A stretch of DNA of 53,388 nucleotides from an uncultured Schlesneria sp. GTDB lineage: Bacteria; Planctomycetota; Planctomycetia; Planctomycetales; Planctomycetaceae. This document shows, piece after piece, positions 36,139-45,886 of the stretch (positions within the stretch are counted from its first letter, which is position 1; the number at the start of each line of letters is the position of its first letter). Below the pieces are notes generated by a model. The model did no database searches. It was not told the origin of the DNA and saw only the letters and a list, made by a program, of their open reading frames with translations. The stretch is taken from the NCBI GenBank assembly GCA_903858935.1, contig CAIOKO010000173.1:1-53388 (forward strand), given 5' to 3'. A program made the translations under genes and the position numbers.

Positions 36139-37674
36139 TTAAAACCCTTCACCCGTGGTAAAATGTCCGCCACTTCGGGGGCGACCTGTTTGAGTTTGGC
36201 GGGCTTCGCGTTCGGGAGCTCGGCGTTCGATTCCGCTTTGAGCCATTGAATTCAATGCGCCTTCAACAACTTGTGCGGTTGCATTGACTAGCACTCGCGA
36301 GACCTGAGGGTTATTCAGTGCTTCCATCACGATCTGGGCACCTTGGACCGAGACCGTTTCGGCCCAGGTTGGTTCGAACTGCTGCTGCCTGCGAAAGACC
36401 TGCCAAAGTTCTTCGGGCTTGGTCAGTCCCTGAAGGTACCGTTGTAACTCGGCATCCGTGCGGAGAGCATCAGCAAATGAGCTGCGTTCGGAATCGAAGT
36501 TATTCTGACGGAAACGATTCACGACAAGGTCCATGCCCCCAGCCAGTTCGTCTGCTTTCTTCCGTTCAAGCACTGCTCGAGCGATTTGGGGCTTCAGTCG
36601 TTCGATTTGGGCTGTCAGGTCGGCGATTCGCGCGACGATCTCGTCGTCTCGCGGGTCTGGTGTCCGCTGTGCCCGCGTCTGAAGAACGCCCGTCTCAGTC
36701 TGAGTGAGAAACTGTTCGAACTTCCTGATCGCCTCTTCGTAAAACTTTCCCTGAGTCTGATCAAGTTGCTGTAATTCCAAATCAACCGCTTGTTGTTCAG
36801 TTCGAGTCTTTTCGAGTGTCGCGACGATCTCGTCCCGCTTGGCCCCCAGTTTTCGTCCTTCTTCCAGTACTGCCGTCAGACCGACCGCATCCGTGTGGCG
36901 ATATTCGATCGCTTCAATCTGTTCCATAAGTGACTTAAATTCTGCCTGGCGGCGAGCGACTTCCTCGGCCATCAATTTGGGAGTCGTTCTTAAAAACTCG
37001 TATCCATTTCGTGCTTTCGGAAAGTCGATCAGCTTAGCGACCCACTTGTCGAGCGACTTGGTTATTCCGGTACCTTTGTACTCGGACGTGCCATAGCCGT
37101 TTCGGTACAGGTATTGAAACAACTGACTTTGCTCGTAAGGAGGAAGTTTTTCGTTCGCAGAAGATTGCAGTTCGTGGACGCGCGCTTCGTTCTGTTGCAG
37201 CCTCGCCTCCATTTGAGCCGCCTCGCGCGACAGTCGCTGAAAATCAACGTCTTCTTTCAATTTATCAGCGACTTGGATCTCCAGCTGTTCGCGGCGTTCT
37301 ACCTGCTGGTTGAGTTGCTGAGTGATAAAGTCCAGTTTGTCTTCGAGCGTTTGGACAGTTTCAACGAATCGACGAGCCCGCGCAGTCAGTTCAGCCTGAG
37401 TACGTTCTTTTCGCCCCAGAACTTCCAATAGAGCCGATCGGACCTCTGCAAACGTCGATTCGACGGCGGCTCGGCTGAATTCGGGCAGGTAGTACCGTGC
37501 AAGGTCCAGCAGCGCCGCTCCCTTCTGTGCGACGAGTTCATTCAGTTGAACATCGAGCAGATCAACGTCCCGCTTTTGAGTTGCTGCAAACGACCGGCTT
37601 TGATCGAGTGCTTCCTGCAGCTGATGGTAAATCGCAACGCCGGGTATGGGCATGGTTCGCGTCGTCCATTTCAT
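36139..37674 (-). CDS. Coiled-coil protein of unknown function
   Basis: A 511-residue protein dominated by long heptad-like, Gln/Glu/Arg-rich helices (about residues 15-180 and 235-360). Between the helices is a compact segment (LFQYLYRNGYGTSEYKGTGITKSLDKW, about residues 186-212, given here in part) rich in Tyr and Gly that looks like a folded element. The C-terminal 45 residues are Arg/Gln/Gly-rich and probably unstructured. There is no signal peptide or membrane segment, so it is probably cytoplasmic. I do not recognise a family. It is monocistronic on the minus strand between truA and the NagB-like gene. The start has alternatives: the next Met is MPIPGVAIYHQ, 7 residues in. Confidence 0.6.
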   Translation of the reverse strand: MKWTTRTMPIPGVAIYHQLQEALDQSRSFAATQKRDVDLLDVQLNELVAQKGAALLDLARYYLPEFSRAAVESTFAEVRSALLEVLGRKERTQAELTARARRFVETVQTLEDKLDFITQQLNQQVERREQLEIQVADKLKEDVDFQRLSREAAQMEARLQQNEARVHELQSSANEKLPPYEQSQLFQYLYRNGYGTSEYKGTGITKSLDKWVAKLIDFPKARNGYEFLRTTPKLMAEEVARRQAEFKSLMEQIEAIEYRHTDAVGLTAVLEEGRKLGAKRDEIVATLEKTRTEQQAVDLELQQLDQTQGKFYEEAIRKFEQFLTQTETGVLQTRAQRTPDPRDDEIVARIADLTAQIERLKPQIARAVLERKKADELAGGMDLVVNRFRQNNFDSERSSFADALRTDAELQRYLQGLTKPEELWQVFRRQQQFEPTWAETVSVQGAQIVMEALNNPQVSRVLVNATAQVVEGALNSMAQSGIERRAPEREARQTQTGRPRSGGHFTTGEGF

Positions 37675-37781
37675 AAGTCACGTTAGGCCTGAGCGACCTC
37701 TGGCAATCGAGGGCTGTTCGCCGCCGAATTCGACTTCACGTTAATGCAATACGAATCGTCTCACAAATAGTCAACGAACAT

Positions 37782-37829
37782 AGGTGTCAAGTTACTGCTT
37801 CTATGAGGATTCCAAAGCAGTGGCACCTC
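37782..37829. repeat. Palindromic repeat, family A (short copy)
   Basis: AGGTGTCA..CTGCTT (37782-37800) is mirrored by AAGCAGTGGCACCT (about 37816-37829), with a 15-base spacer. The outer GGTGCCACTGC half is the same as the outer arm of the copies at 17409, 24007 and 49633. Confidence 0.55.
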
Positions 37830-37878
37830 AAGATGAAGTCCAAGGAAAAATTCTTCACAGCGTTGGTTGCCAGGCGAC

Positions 37879-38829
37879 TCAATTACATTCTGCCAGCAGT
37901 GGTCCGGAGAGTTCTTTCAGGAAGAACAATCGGCCAGGCTGGCCGGGCATGAATGTTGAAGGAATCCAGGGCGTTGGTTCATGTCGAAGTGTCATCCACA
38001 GCGACAGACCCTGCCATTGCATTCCACGACCGAACGTTCCATCTGCTCCTCCAATGATTTTATCGCAGCCCAAAAATAGACCAGGGCCGACCGTGTTGGC
38101 GAAGGCGGGAACATGCGTTGTCCGGCTCTTGAAGCTGGTCAGCGCGTTCTGTTCAATCGTCAACGGATGCAGCTTGGCACCCAGCCGGTGGGTCTGCTTT
38201 TTCCAATCCCCGACCGACGCGAATTCTGCGGCGAAGTGCGGTTCCCAGAATGCGATGTGGCAGACGCGACCGATCCCGAAGATCGTTGTCAGCTTGGCTC
38301 CTTGAGACCGAAGCTCGCCAATCCTTTCAGCATATGTCGGCAAGAGCTTCTTCGTGGCGAAGAAACGCTGTTTTTTAGGAACGGTCAGTTTGCCAAGCGG
38401 TCCATAGAAGGCTTGCTCCATTGCGTATTGAAACGAACCTGTGTTCGTTGGAGGCAACGTGTTTCCGACACTGTCCGACCATTCATCCATATTGAATCCA
38501 TGCACATGGTCGCACGACACATTCCACTCCGTCAGGAAATAGATCGCCCAACGATACATGCCCATCGGTCCCACCGGCAGGATCATCGCTGCTTGCTGAT
38601 TGGCATCGCGAGCCTGTTTGATTGTTAGAGCAATCTCGTGACCGAGCATCATGTCAAAGTCGGACAGACTGGCACACGGGACAGGCTGAAAGTTCTTATG
38701 CCAGGACTTTTGGCGGGTGGTTATCGTCGTTGGATCGGGATCGATGCAGGCATCAATTTTCGCCAGATCCCATCCAGCTGGAAAAAAACCTTCCATCAAC
38801 GAACCAGACAGCGTCGTGAGCAAATCCAT
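37879..38829 (-). CDS. NagB-like glucosamine-6-phosphate isomerase family protein, altered active site
   Basis: A 316-residue protein of the NagB/RpiA fold. It aligns with glucosamine-6-phosphate deaminase (about 266 residues) and is longer. HGFNMDEW matches the NagB FNMDEY motif with the catalytic Asp72. [14 protein letters not shown] matches GVGNDGHIAFNEP of NagB, but the Asp141 position is Val and the Gly is Cys, while the catalytic His143 and Glu148 are kept. The C-terminal part has [18 protein letters not shown]. The altered ring-opening residue makes normal deaminase activity doubtful, so I do not use the gene name. The ATG at 38829 has GGGAG eight bases upstream; the frame is open to 38856. 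Confidence 0.75.
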   Translation of the reverse strand: MDLLTTLSGSLMEGFFPAGWDLAKIDACIDPDPTTITTRQKSWHKNFQPVPCASLSDFDMMLGHEIALTIKQARDANQQAAMILPVGPMGMYRWAIYFLTEWNVSCDHVHGFNMDEWSDSVGNTLPPTNTGSFQYAMEQAFYGPLGKLTVPKKQRFFATKKLLPTYAERIGELRSQGAKLTTIFGIGRVCHIAFWEPHFAAEFASVGDWKKQTHRLGAKLHPLTIEQNALTSFKSRTTHVPAFANTVGPGLFLGCDKIIGGADGTFGRGMQWQGLSLWMTLRHEPTPWIPSTFMPGQPGRLFFLKELSGPLLAECN

Positions 38830-39051
38830 TAACGAGACTCCCAAATGGCAAACCAAAACAATTCAAGTAGACCAGTTCTTCCGATCAAAGCCACCGCAAT
38901 CGGTATTGGCATTGTAATCCAATATCGGAATCGTCGCACTCAACGGAGTATTAGGCATACGGACGTCTTTCGCCTTACCTTGCTGGCTTGCACTCGACGA
39001 GTGGGGTCTTTACCGTGACGATTGCCGCGACACCTTTCCGGAAATTGATGC

Positions 39052-39393
39052 ATGGCCAAGCAGACGACCTCAGAAAAAAACGCACGCAGTGAAAAAGGCT
39101 CGACCGCTTCGAATGACGCTGTCAACGTAGAGCAGGCTTTGACTTTTGAACAGGCGATGTCTGAACTGCAGCAGATTGTGAATGATCTTGAAGATAACTC
39201 GCTCGGACTGGAAGCATCTCTGGCTCAGTTCGAACGCGGGATCGGGTTGCTTCGCAACTGCCATTCGTTTCTGGAGCAGGCTGAACAGAAAATTGAGATC
39301 CTGGTCAATTTCAAAGCGAATGGCGAACCGACGACCGCTCCGTTCGACGCCACACCAACCGCCGGTACGAGCGATCCGAAGACGCTTTTCTAA
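39052..39393 (+). CDS. xseB: Exodeoxyribonuclease VII small subunit
   Basis: The small subunit of ExoVII, which degrades single-stranded DNA with the large XseA subunit. The 113-residue product has the family core LTFEQAMSELQQIVNDLED followed by SLEASLAQFERGIGLLRNC and AEQKIEIL. It is flanked by a charged N-terminal extension of about 25 residues and a disordered C-terminal tail. XseA is not in the window, so the subunits are encoded apart. The ATG at 39052 has no strong ribosome binding site. The next gene starts 12 bases after its stop. Confidence 0.88.
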   Translation: MAKQTTSEKNARSEKGSTASNDAVNVEQALTFEQAMSELQQIVNDLEDNSLGLEASLAQFERGIGLLRNCHSFLEQAEQKIEILVNFKANGEPTTAPFDATPTAGTSDPKTLF

Positions 39394-39405
39394 AGAGGAA
39401 TTCCC

Positions 39406-40698
39406 TTGAGTCACGGCTCAGTACCGGAAATGTGGAGTCGAACGGAACTTGCCGACTGGCAGGGAGCCCGACTGTCTGAACTGCTGAAAGTGACTGTTCC
39501 TGCGAACCCGTTCTGGGCACGAAAACTGGCGGATGCCGGAGTAGACCCCAACTCGATTCACACGCCCGATGACCTTAAGCTGCTGCCGTTCACGACCAAA
39601 GCAGAGCTAGTCGAAGATCAGTTGGCCCATTCACCATATGGAACGAATCTGACTTTTCCCGTTGTTGATTACTCACGGTTACATCAAACCAGCGGAACAA
39701 CAACCGGTCGGCCTCTGCGGTGGCTGGATACTCCAGCAAGCTGGAACTGGATGCTGGACTGCTGGTCAACGATTTATCGATTGCTGGGCTTGCGGCGAAC
39801 TGATCGGCTGTGCTTTCCTTTTTCATTCGGTCCGTTTCTTGGCTTTTGGGCAGGTTTCGAAGGAGCGGCTCGACAAGGCAACCTTTGCCTCGCAGCAGGT
39901 GGCATGAGCAGTGAGGCAAGGTTAAAGCTGATCCTCGAGAACGATGTCACATGGCTTGGTTGTACTCCGACTTACGCATTACGATTGGCTGAAGTCGCGG
40001 CTGCACAGGGAATCGATGTTTCCAGCAGTCGCGTTCGTGCCGTACTCGTTGCTGGTGAACCAGGAGGTTCGATACCCTCAGTGCGTGCACGGATCAGCGA
40101 CGTGTGGGGAGCACGTGTCTTCGATCATTGGGGAATGACCGAAATTGGCCCTCTGGCAACCGAATGCGAAGACGACCCCGATTGTCTGACCGTTAACGAA
40201 TCGGCATGCATACCCGAAATCATCGATCCAGACACTGGCAGACCATCAGTAGATGGTCGAGGCGAATTAGTGATCACCAATCTGGGCCGGACCGGTTCGC
40301 CCCTCGTACGGTATCGTACGGGTGATCTGGTCGAAGCTGATCCGTCTCCGCATGTTTCCGGCCGCAATTGGCTGCGTCTGAAAGGTGGGATTCTGGGCCG
40401 TACAGACGATATGCTGATCATTCGCGGCAACAATGTCTTTCCATCGAGTATCGAAGCAATTGTCCGTGAATTCCCTGATGTGACGGAGTTTCGTATTGTC
40501 GTTACTCGCCTCCGTGAGATGCAGCACATTCGACTGGAACTGGAACCTCAACCGGGGATCGACACCGAGTCGTTAGCTCAAAACGTGGCGGCGACGATCA
40601 AGCAGAAACTTCAATTTCAGGCGGAAGTGACAGTCGTACCAACAGGCTCGCTACCCCGGTTTGAAATGAAAGCAAAACGGCTCGTCCGTGAAGGGTGA
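39406..40698 (+). CDS. Phenylacetate-CoA ligase-like AMP-forming enzyme
   Basis: A 430-residue adenylate-forming enzyme of the PaaK type that activates a carboxylic acid with ATP and CoA. The phosphate-binding loop is HQTSGTTTGRPLRW; the adenylate site has FDHWGMTEIGPLATEC; the hinge and C-terminal domain follow (RTGDLVEA, GGILGRTDDMLIIRGNNVFPSSIE). PaaK itself has about 430 residues, so the length fits. The start is a TTG at 39406 with AGAGGAA five bases upstream; no ATG near it would keep the N terminus. The substrate may be phenylacetate or another aryl acid. It directly follows xseB, probably on one transcript. No other aromatic-degradation gene is seen nearby, so the natural substrate is unknown. 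Confidence 0.86.
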   Translation: MSHGSVPEMWSRTELADWQGARLSELLKVTVPANPFWARKLADAGVDPNSIHTPDDLKLLPFTTKAELVEDQLAHSPYGTNLTFPVVDYSRLHQTSGTTTGRPLRWLDTPASWNWMLDCWSTIYRLLGLRRTDRLCFPFSFGPFLGFWAGFEGAARQGNLCLAAGGMSSEARLKLILENDVTWLGCTPTYALRLAEVAAAQGIDVSSSRVRAVLVAGEPGGSIPSVRARISDVWGARVFDHWGMTEIGPLATECEDDPDCLTVNESACIPEIIDPDTGRPSVDGRGELVITNLGRTGSPLVRYRTGDLVEADPSPHVSGRNWLRLKGGILGRTDDMLIIRGNNVFPSSIEAIVREFPDVTEFRIVVTRLREMQHIRLELEPQPGIDTESLAQNVAATIKQKLQFQAEVTVVPTGSLPRFEMKAKRLVREG

Positions 40699-40744
40699 CC
40701 CGTTGTGTTAAAGAGACATCACAGTCATCTTCACCTGATACGAA

Positions 40745-43330
40745 TTACTCACGTGTGATGAACTCATCCAGGTTCATGAGGACTCGCGACACTGCTGTCC
40801 AGGCTGCTGCGTCAGAGACCGAGACATTTGACGGCAAGTGTTTTGGCGCGAATGCAGTTGCGGCAGTCGGATCTTTTCCGAATTGGTCGCGTTGTTGCTG
40901 GAGATATCCGCGAAGCCGTGCCAGTTCCGTCGACGTTGGCTCACGCCCTAATGCGGTTTCAACCGCCAGAGACAAACGCTGGCTGTCGTCGGCAACTGGG
41001 GCCTCAAGTAGTCTCGTGGCAAATCCACGTGCGAATTCGAAGAACGTTTCGTCGTTGGCGAGCGTGAGAGACTGCAATGGGGTGTTTGAACGATTGCGAC
41101 GAGTGCAAGCAACGTTGGGTTCAGGGAAATCGAAGACTGCCATTGCAGGATACAAGCTGGATCGCCAGATGTGCGTGTAGATTCCTTTGCGATATCGGTC
41201 GCGGCCGACCGAGGTCTTCCATGGCTTCTTATCCTGAGTGAAATCGAAGACACCTTCAGGCTGAGGTGGATAAACCGGCGAACCACCAAGTTCTTCTGTT
41301 AATAATCCACTTGCCGCCAACGAGGCATCGCGGATCACTTCTGCATCGACCCGTAATCTCGACTGGCGAGCGAGCAGTTTGTTAAGGGGATCAACTTCCA
41401 GCAGTTCGGGCCGAGCGTGCGACGACTGGCGGTATGTCGCCGAAGTGACGAATAGCCGATGAAGGCGTTTGAGATCCCACAACGGACGCGAGGTTGCTGG
41501 ATAGGGCTTTTCTGCTTCAGCCGGTCCTCGTAATTCATTCGCCAGCCAATCGAGCAATTCAGGGTGCGTCGGGCGATCACCCTGAGTCCCAAAATCATTT
41601 TCGGTCTCAACAAGGCCCCGTCCGAAAAATCGCTGCCAATAACGATTGACGATGACTCGAGCTGTCAAAGGGTTATCAGTCGAGACCAACCATTCGGCCA
41701 GCCCCAATCGATTTGTAAATTCGTTTTGTTGATTCTCTGCCGTTTCCTGTTTTGCCCTTTGATCAAGCGCGCGTGGGATTGCGGGTTGGACTTTGGCTCC
41801 CTTTCGCAGAAAGTCGCCGCGAATCTGAATGTAAGCTTCACGAGGCGATTTAGTTTCGCGCGTAATCATTGTGGTCGGAAACTTGGGTTCTGAACTACGT
41901 AAACGAGCAATCGCGTTCAGTTGTGGGTATTTCTCTCGAGCAATGCTTAATCCCCGAAAATATCCGTCGAGATCTCGCTTATGAACTTCAGACCGATCCA
42001 TGGGAGGAAGATCAACTGCATTCTTCACATTGAATGGTAGCTTTTTCTTGTCTTCCTCGGTCAATCCTTTTTCCCAGATGGCCAGATCGGCGGCGATGTT
42101 TGGCGCCTGTTCCTTCAACTCCTGTTCCAGCCGGCGGACTTCGGTTCTAATCTGCGCAAGGCGTTCGGGTTCTCCATTCTTTATTTGGTCAGATGAAGGA
42201 ACATCGATCCGCGGCGCGGCAGGGTCACCAGCGGAAAACTCCGTTGAATTAAAGAACGCGTAAAGCTGATAGTAGTCACGCTGCGAAATCGGATCGTATT
42301 TGTGATCGTGGCATTGAGCACATCCAATTGTCAGCCCGAGAAACACAGAACCGGTTGTGTTGACGCGATCAACCACCGCTTCGACTCGGAATTGTTCGGG
42401 GTCGGTTCCCCCTTCTTCGTTGATAAGCGTATTGCGGTGAAACCCCGTCGCAACGAGTTGTTCGAGAGTTGGCTTGGGAAGCAGATCACCGGCGATCTGC
42501 TCAATGGTGAACCGGTCGAATGACAGATTCTCGTTGAACGCGTTGACTACCCAGTCGCGGTACTTCCAGATCGTACGCGGCTGGTCGCGAGTGAATCCGT
42601 TTGAGTCTGCATATCTGGCTGAATCGAGCCAGTCACGACCCCAACGTTCACCGTAATGGGGCGAAGCAAGCAGCCGGTCGACAAGTCGCTCGTAAGCATC
42701 GGGCGATCGATCCGAGAGATACTCGCGAACGGTTTCGATTGATGGAAGAACACCCAGAAGATCGAGATGGACTCGTCTCACGAGTGTCGTTTTGTCTGCC
42801 TCAGGCGAGGGCGTGACTCGCTCACGTGAAAGACGATCGAGAATGAAATCATCAATCCCGCTTCGTCGTTGAAAATCATCAGAGTGTTTGGGCGGCACGA
42901 TCGATCGGATCGGTTGGAATGCCCAATGGTCGCTGACAAGTACTTCAGCCGCTTCGGTCAATTCATCCGCAGGATATTTCGCGCCATCATTAATCCACTG
43001 ACGTATGACGGCGATTTCGGCATCGCTCAATTTATTACCGTCAGGAGGCATCTGTGATGCCCCTTCAGTCCCCGTCATCGCTTGTAACAACAGGCTTTTT
43101 GCAGCCTCACCAGGGACGATCGCCGGCCCCGAATCCCCGCCAGCGAGCATGCCTCGGGCTGAGTCAACACGCAGACCGACCTGCTGTTTCTTGACTCCAT
43201 GACACGAGGCACAATGCCTGGCCAATATCGGTTTGACCTGAGTTGCATAGTCCACGGGCGCATCGTCCGCCGTCACCGTGAAGGCGGTGAACAGCAGCAG
43301 CAACATACAAAAACATCGAGCGACGGGCAT
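40745..43330 (-). CDS. PSCyt1-DUF1549-DUF1553 exported protein
   Basis: An 861-residue planctomycete-type protein. The leader (MPVARCFCMLLLLFTAFTVTA) predicts export. The N-terminal PSCyt1 domain has ILARHCASCHG (CxxCH at residues 40-44), a likely single c-type heme, and MPPDGNKLS, which could provide the axial Met. DUF1549 then has RRVHLDLLGVLPS and CAQCHDHKYDPIS (a second CxxCH). DUF1553 begins near residue 520 (RLGLAEWLVSTDNPLTARVIVNRYWQRFFG). Both halves match the full-length version of the shorter DUF1549/1553 proteins elsewhere in the window. It is not paired with a DUF1501 gene here. The ATG at 43330 has GAGGCG upstream. The role is unknown; heme binding is inferred. Confidence 0.9.
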   Translation of the reverse strand: MPVARCFCMLLLLFTAFTVTADDAPVDYATQVKPILARHCASCHGVKKQQVGLRVDSARGMLAGGDSGPAIVPGEAAKSLLLQAMTGTEGASQMPPDGNKLSDAEIAVIRQWINDGAKYPADELTEAAEVLVSDHWAFQPIRSIVPPKHSDDFQRRSGIDDFILDRLSRERVTPSPEADKTTLVRRVHLDLLGVLPSIETVREYLSDRSPDAYERLVDRLLASPHYGERWGRDWLDSARYADSNGFTRDQPRTIWKYRDWVVNAFNENLSFDRFTIEQIAGDLLPKPTLEQLVATGFHRNTLINEEGGTDPEQFRVEAVVDRVNTTGSVFLGLTIGCAQCHDHKYDPISQRDYYQLYAFFNSTEFSAGDPAAPRIDVPSSDQIKNGEPERLAQIRTEVRRLEQELKEQAPNIAADLAIWEKGLTEEDKKKLPFNVKNAVDLPPMDRSEVHKRDLDGYFRGLSIAREKYPQLNAIARLRSSEPKFPTTMITRETKSPREAYIQIRGDFLRKGAKVQPAIPRALDQRAKQETAENQQNEFTNRLGLAEWLVSTDNPLTARVIVNRYWQRFFGRGLVETENDFGTQGDRPTHPELLDWLANELRGPAEAEKPYPATSRPLWDLKRLHRLFVTSATYRQSSHARPELLEVDPLNKLLARQSRLRVDAEVIRDASLAASGLLTEELGGSPVYPPQPEGVFDFTQDKKPWKTSVGRDRYRKGIYTHIWRSSLYPAMAVFDFPEPNVACTRRNRSNTPLQSLTLANDETFFEFARGFATRLLEAPVADDSQRLSLAVETALGREPTSTELARLRGYLQQQRDQFGKDPTAATAFAPKHLPSNVSVSDAAAWTAVSRVLMNLDEFITRE

Positions 43331-43444
43331 CAGCAACGCCTCACAATGCCAAACAACAAAAATCAAAAGCCATTGATGAGTATTGCCAGCGTAGCGTCAG
43401 AGGTCAATTCGGCGACTGTCGCAGAGACCCGCGTACGCCGGGAT

Positions 43445-44440
43445 CTAAACCCCTTTGATCAAATTTGCCACTTCGTCTTTGGTAAATGGCTTCTGCAACC
43501 GGGCACCCATTTGAGCGACAACCCGCGCGGCCGCATGTGACGCCAGGTGGCCTGACTGCTTCCAGGTCAGACCATTCGTGATGCCGTACAGGATTCCTGC
43601 TGCGTACATGTCGCCAGCCCCGGTCGTATCGATCGCTTTGGTCGTAACCCCTTCAATGGGGATTGCCTGGCTTTGATGCATGAGTAGCGAACCATCGGCT
43701 CCGAGAGTTAATGCCACATCAGCGGCATACTGATGGATGTCATGTGCACAATCGACCGGATCGGTTTTTCCGGTCAGGCTGCGGGCTTCTTCGAGGTTGC
43801 AGAACAGCAGGTCAACGGGTCCCTTGATCAAGTCCCAGAACAGATCACGATGCATTCCGATCAGGAACGGGTCTGAAACCGTGAAGGCGACTTTGACGCC
43901 GTTTTTCTTCGCAAGCTCAATGGCCTTTAACGCGGCGGCCTTGGTCGAATCGCCAGCGAACAAATACCCTTCGATATAGACGTACTTCGCCTTCTTGATT
44001 TCGGCTTCTGAGATATCGTCTGGGCCTAACGTGGCGGAAAGACCGAGATGAGTCAGCATCGTGCGCTGTGCATCGTCCGTGATCAAAACTACGCAGGTGC
44101 CGGTTTGGCCAGGGGCTTGTGGGACTTCGATCTTCACACCCAGATCCCGCATGAATTTCAGATAGAATTCGCCCAATTCGTCCTGCCCGGTCTTGGCGGC
44201 ATAAGCCCCTTTGCCTCCAAAATCGACCAGTCCGGCAATCGTATTGGCCGCCGAACCACCCGCACAGCGATTGATCTTGGCACCGCGAATCTTGTCGAGC
44301 ACCCGTGCTTGTGTCGGCTCATCAACCAGGGTCATGATCCCTTTGTGGAACTCAAGACTTTCGAGTGTTGAATCATCGATAACAGCCTGGATATCAACGA
44401 GCGAATTGCCGACGCCAAACACGTCATAGCTGGTGGACAT
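43445..44440 (-). CDS. PfkB-family carbohydrate/nucleoside kinase (adenosine kinase-like)
   Basis: A 331-residue ribokinase-fold enzyme. The start [11 protein letters not shown] and GGSAANT (substrate-side motif 1) are as in PfkB kinases. The ATP and catalytic loop is [12 protein letters not shown], with the base Asp in GAGD. The N-terminal pattern and [12 protein letters not shown] resemble adenosine kinase-like proteins of bacteria; the same pattern also occurs in sugar kinases, so the substrate is not certain. The ATG at 44440 is the only reasonable start. It is a single-gene unit on the minus strand, 115 bases downstream of the PSCyt1 gene's start. Confidence 0.85.
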   Translation of the reverse strand: MSTSYDVFGVGNSLVDIQAVIDDSTLESLEFHKGIMTLVDEPTQARVLDKIRGAKINRCAGGSAANTIAGLVDFGGKGAYAAKTGQDELGEFYLKFMRDLGVKIEVPQAPGQTGTCVVLITDDAQRTMLTHLGLSATLGPDDISEAEIKKAKYVYIEGYLFAGDSTKAAALKAIELAKKNGVKVAFTVSDPFLIGMHRDLFWDLIKGPVDLLFCNLEEARSLTGKTDPVDCAHDIHQYAADVALTLGADGSLLMHQSQAIPIEGVTTKAIDTTGAGDMYAAGILYGITNGLTWKQSGHLASHAAARVVAQMGARLQKPFTKDEVANLIKGV

Positions 44441-44741
44441 GAAGAATGACTTTCAAGAAGGATCATGCGAACCAGACAGTCGCCGAAAAACAAGCACGAT
44501 TGCCAATTCGTCGTGTCTGGAATTGTCGATATTTAAGAGCGTTTTCTATCAGACAGTCGGTCATCCTGCCACTCGACCGAAGTCGATTGCGCGACTGAGT
44601 TTTCAGAAGGTCAGCGGACTTCGCACTCGAAAAGTGCTCTCGCTGGAGGAGTTAGCCGCCGACAAAGTATTCGGCAGAATGTTTCTGAGATATCTTACGT
44701 GGAATGTCCTGTTCAAGACAACTCCCCCGACTGGAACCGTT
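44441..44741. other. Upstream gap of the YjbQ gene
   Basis: A 301-base gap between divergent genes. The YjbQ frame is open upstream to 44433, but no start with a good ribosome binding site or extra domain is seen. I identify no promoter. Confidence 0.45.
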
Positions 44742-45164
44742 ATGAAGTCGCATACCGAATACTTGGCCTTCAATCTTCCCACCCGGATGGGCTTTTTGAA
44801 TATCACTCCCACAATCGAAGAGATTGTCAGGAAGAGCGGCATTACTGAGGGGTTGTTACTTTGCAACGCGATGCACATCACCGCTTCGATCTTTATCAAT
44901 GACGACGAGTCAGGACTGCACGAAGACTACAAGAAGTGGCTGGAAGGTCTTGCTCCGTTTGATGCGTCGCCGCAGCGATATGCTCATAATCGAACCGGTG
45001 AGGACAATGCCGACGCCCACATGAAACGTCAGATCATGGGCCGTGAAGTCGTCGTTGCTGTCACAAAAGGAAAACTGGACTTCGGTCCGTGGGAGCAGAT
45101 CTTTTACGGCGAGTTCGACGGCCGCAGGTCGAAGCGTGTGTTGGTCAAAGTGATTGGCGAGTAG
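44742..45164 (+). CDS. YjbQ (UPF0047) family protein
   Basis: A 140-residue member of the YjbQ family, where some members show weak thiamine-phosphate synthase activity. The family motif is complete: [14 protein letters not shown], followed by [24 protein letters not shown] and [15 protein letters not shown]. The three His and the Glu-Asp pair that form the likely metal/phosphate site are all there. The ATG at 44742 gives the usual length; the ribosome binding site is weak. A short gene of unknown function starts 9 bases after the stop. Confidence 0.88.
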   Translation: MKSHTEYLAFNLPTRMGFLNITPTIEEIVRKSGITEGLLLCNAMHITASIFINDDESGLHEDYKKWLEGLAPFDASPQRYAHNRTGEDNADAHMKRQIMGREVVVAVTKGKLDFGPWEQIFYGEFDGRRSKRVLVKVIGE

Positions 45165-45173
45165 GTACGAAGC

Positions 45174-45704
45174 ATGAACCAAACAGTTTTCGACAAGTCC
45201 TTTCAGCAACTCTATGGCAAACCTTGCTGGGGGCTTCGGTATGATCGGCAGTTGAACTTGTCGATGAATTTCGGAATACCATCACTCGATATTCGAGAAC
45301 CGTTCACAACCGATTCCACATCCGAAATAGTCCAGCAAATGGCTGCACGTCGGCGAGTGACCGTGCGAGGTGAATGGTTTCTCTGGATTTACCGCTGCTA
45401 CTGGAGTCTCATTTCCGGGGAACATCAACTGGCGACCGGGTCGTCTTCTTACCGACGCATTGAGCGAGCAATCTCACAGTTTGAAGGACAAAAACTCGTA
45501 TCGGTTACCATGGACCCCGATACGTGCGCCACTCGCTTCACCTTCGACCTCGGGTGCATCTTACGCTGTCGCAGATTTGAGCCCGACTCCAAACAGGAAT
45601 TGTGGATGCTGTATAAACCGAGCGGATATGTCCTCTCTGTGTGTGGTGAAGGACATATCGACCATCAGCGAGGGACGGAGCGAGCCCGACCGCATGGCCG
45701 TTAG
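45174..45704 (+). CDS. Protein of unknown function
   Basis: A 176-residue protein I do not recognise. It has no signal peptide or membrane segment and is rich in aromatic and Arg residues (GEWFLWIYRCYW). Repeated beta-like strands (LWMLYKPSGYVLSVCG) suggest a mixed alpha/beta fold. It has six cysteines, not in a clear motif. The ATG at 45174 is 9 bases after the yjbQ-type gene, so a shared transcript is very likely. The C-terminal 20 residues are basic and look disordered. Confidence 0.6.
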   Translation: MNQTVFDKSFQQLYGKPCWGLRYDRQLNLSMNFGIPSLDIREPFTTDSTSEIVQQMAARRRVTVRGEWFLWIYRCYWSLISGEHQLATGSSSYRRIERAISQFEGQKLVSVTMDPDTCATRFTFDLGCILRCRRFEPDSKQELWMLYKPSGYVLSVCGEGHIDHQRGTERARPHGR

Positions 45705-45886
45705 CAACGTGAAAATCGTCTGGATCCGGGGCGTCTGCAATTTGAGATTAGAGCGATGTTCGAGTTCACAGCCGATCTCATGCAATAGTTCCCTGTTGAC
45801 CGAATTCAAGGTCGTCGCTATCACACGCACCCCATCTGTCGATTCCCGACACCAACAGATTTCAACCTTAAATTCAGGTGCGAATT

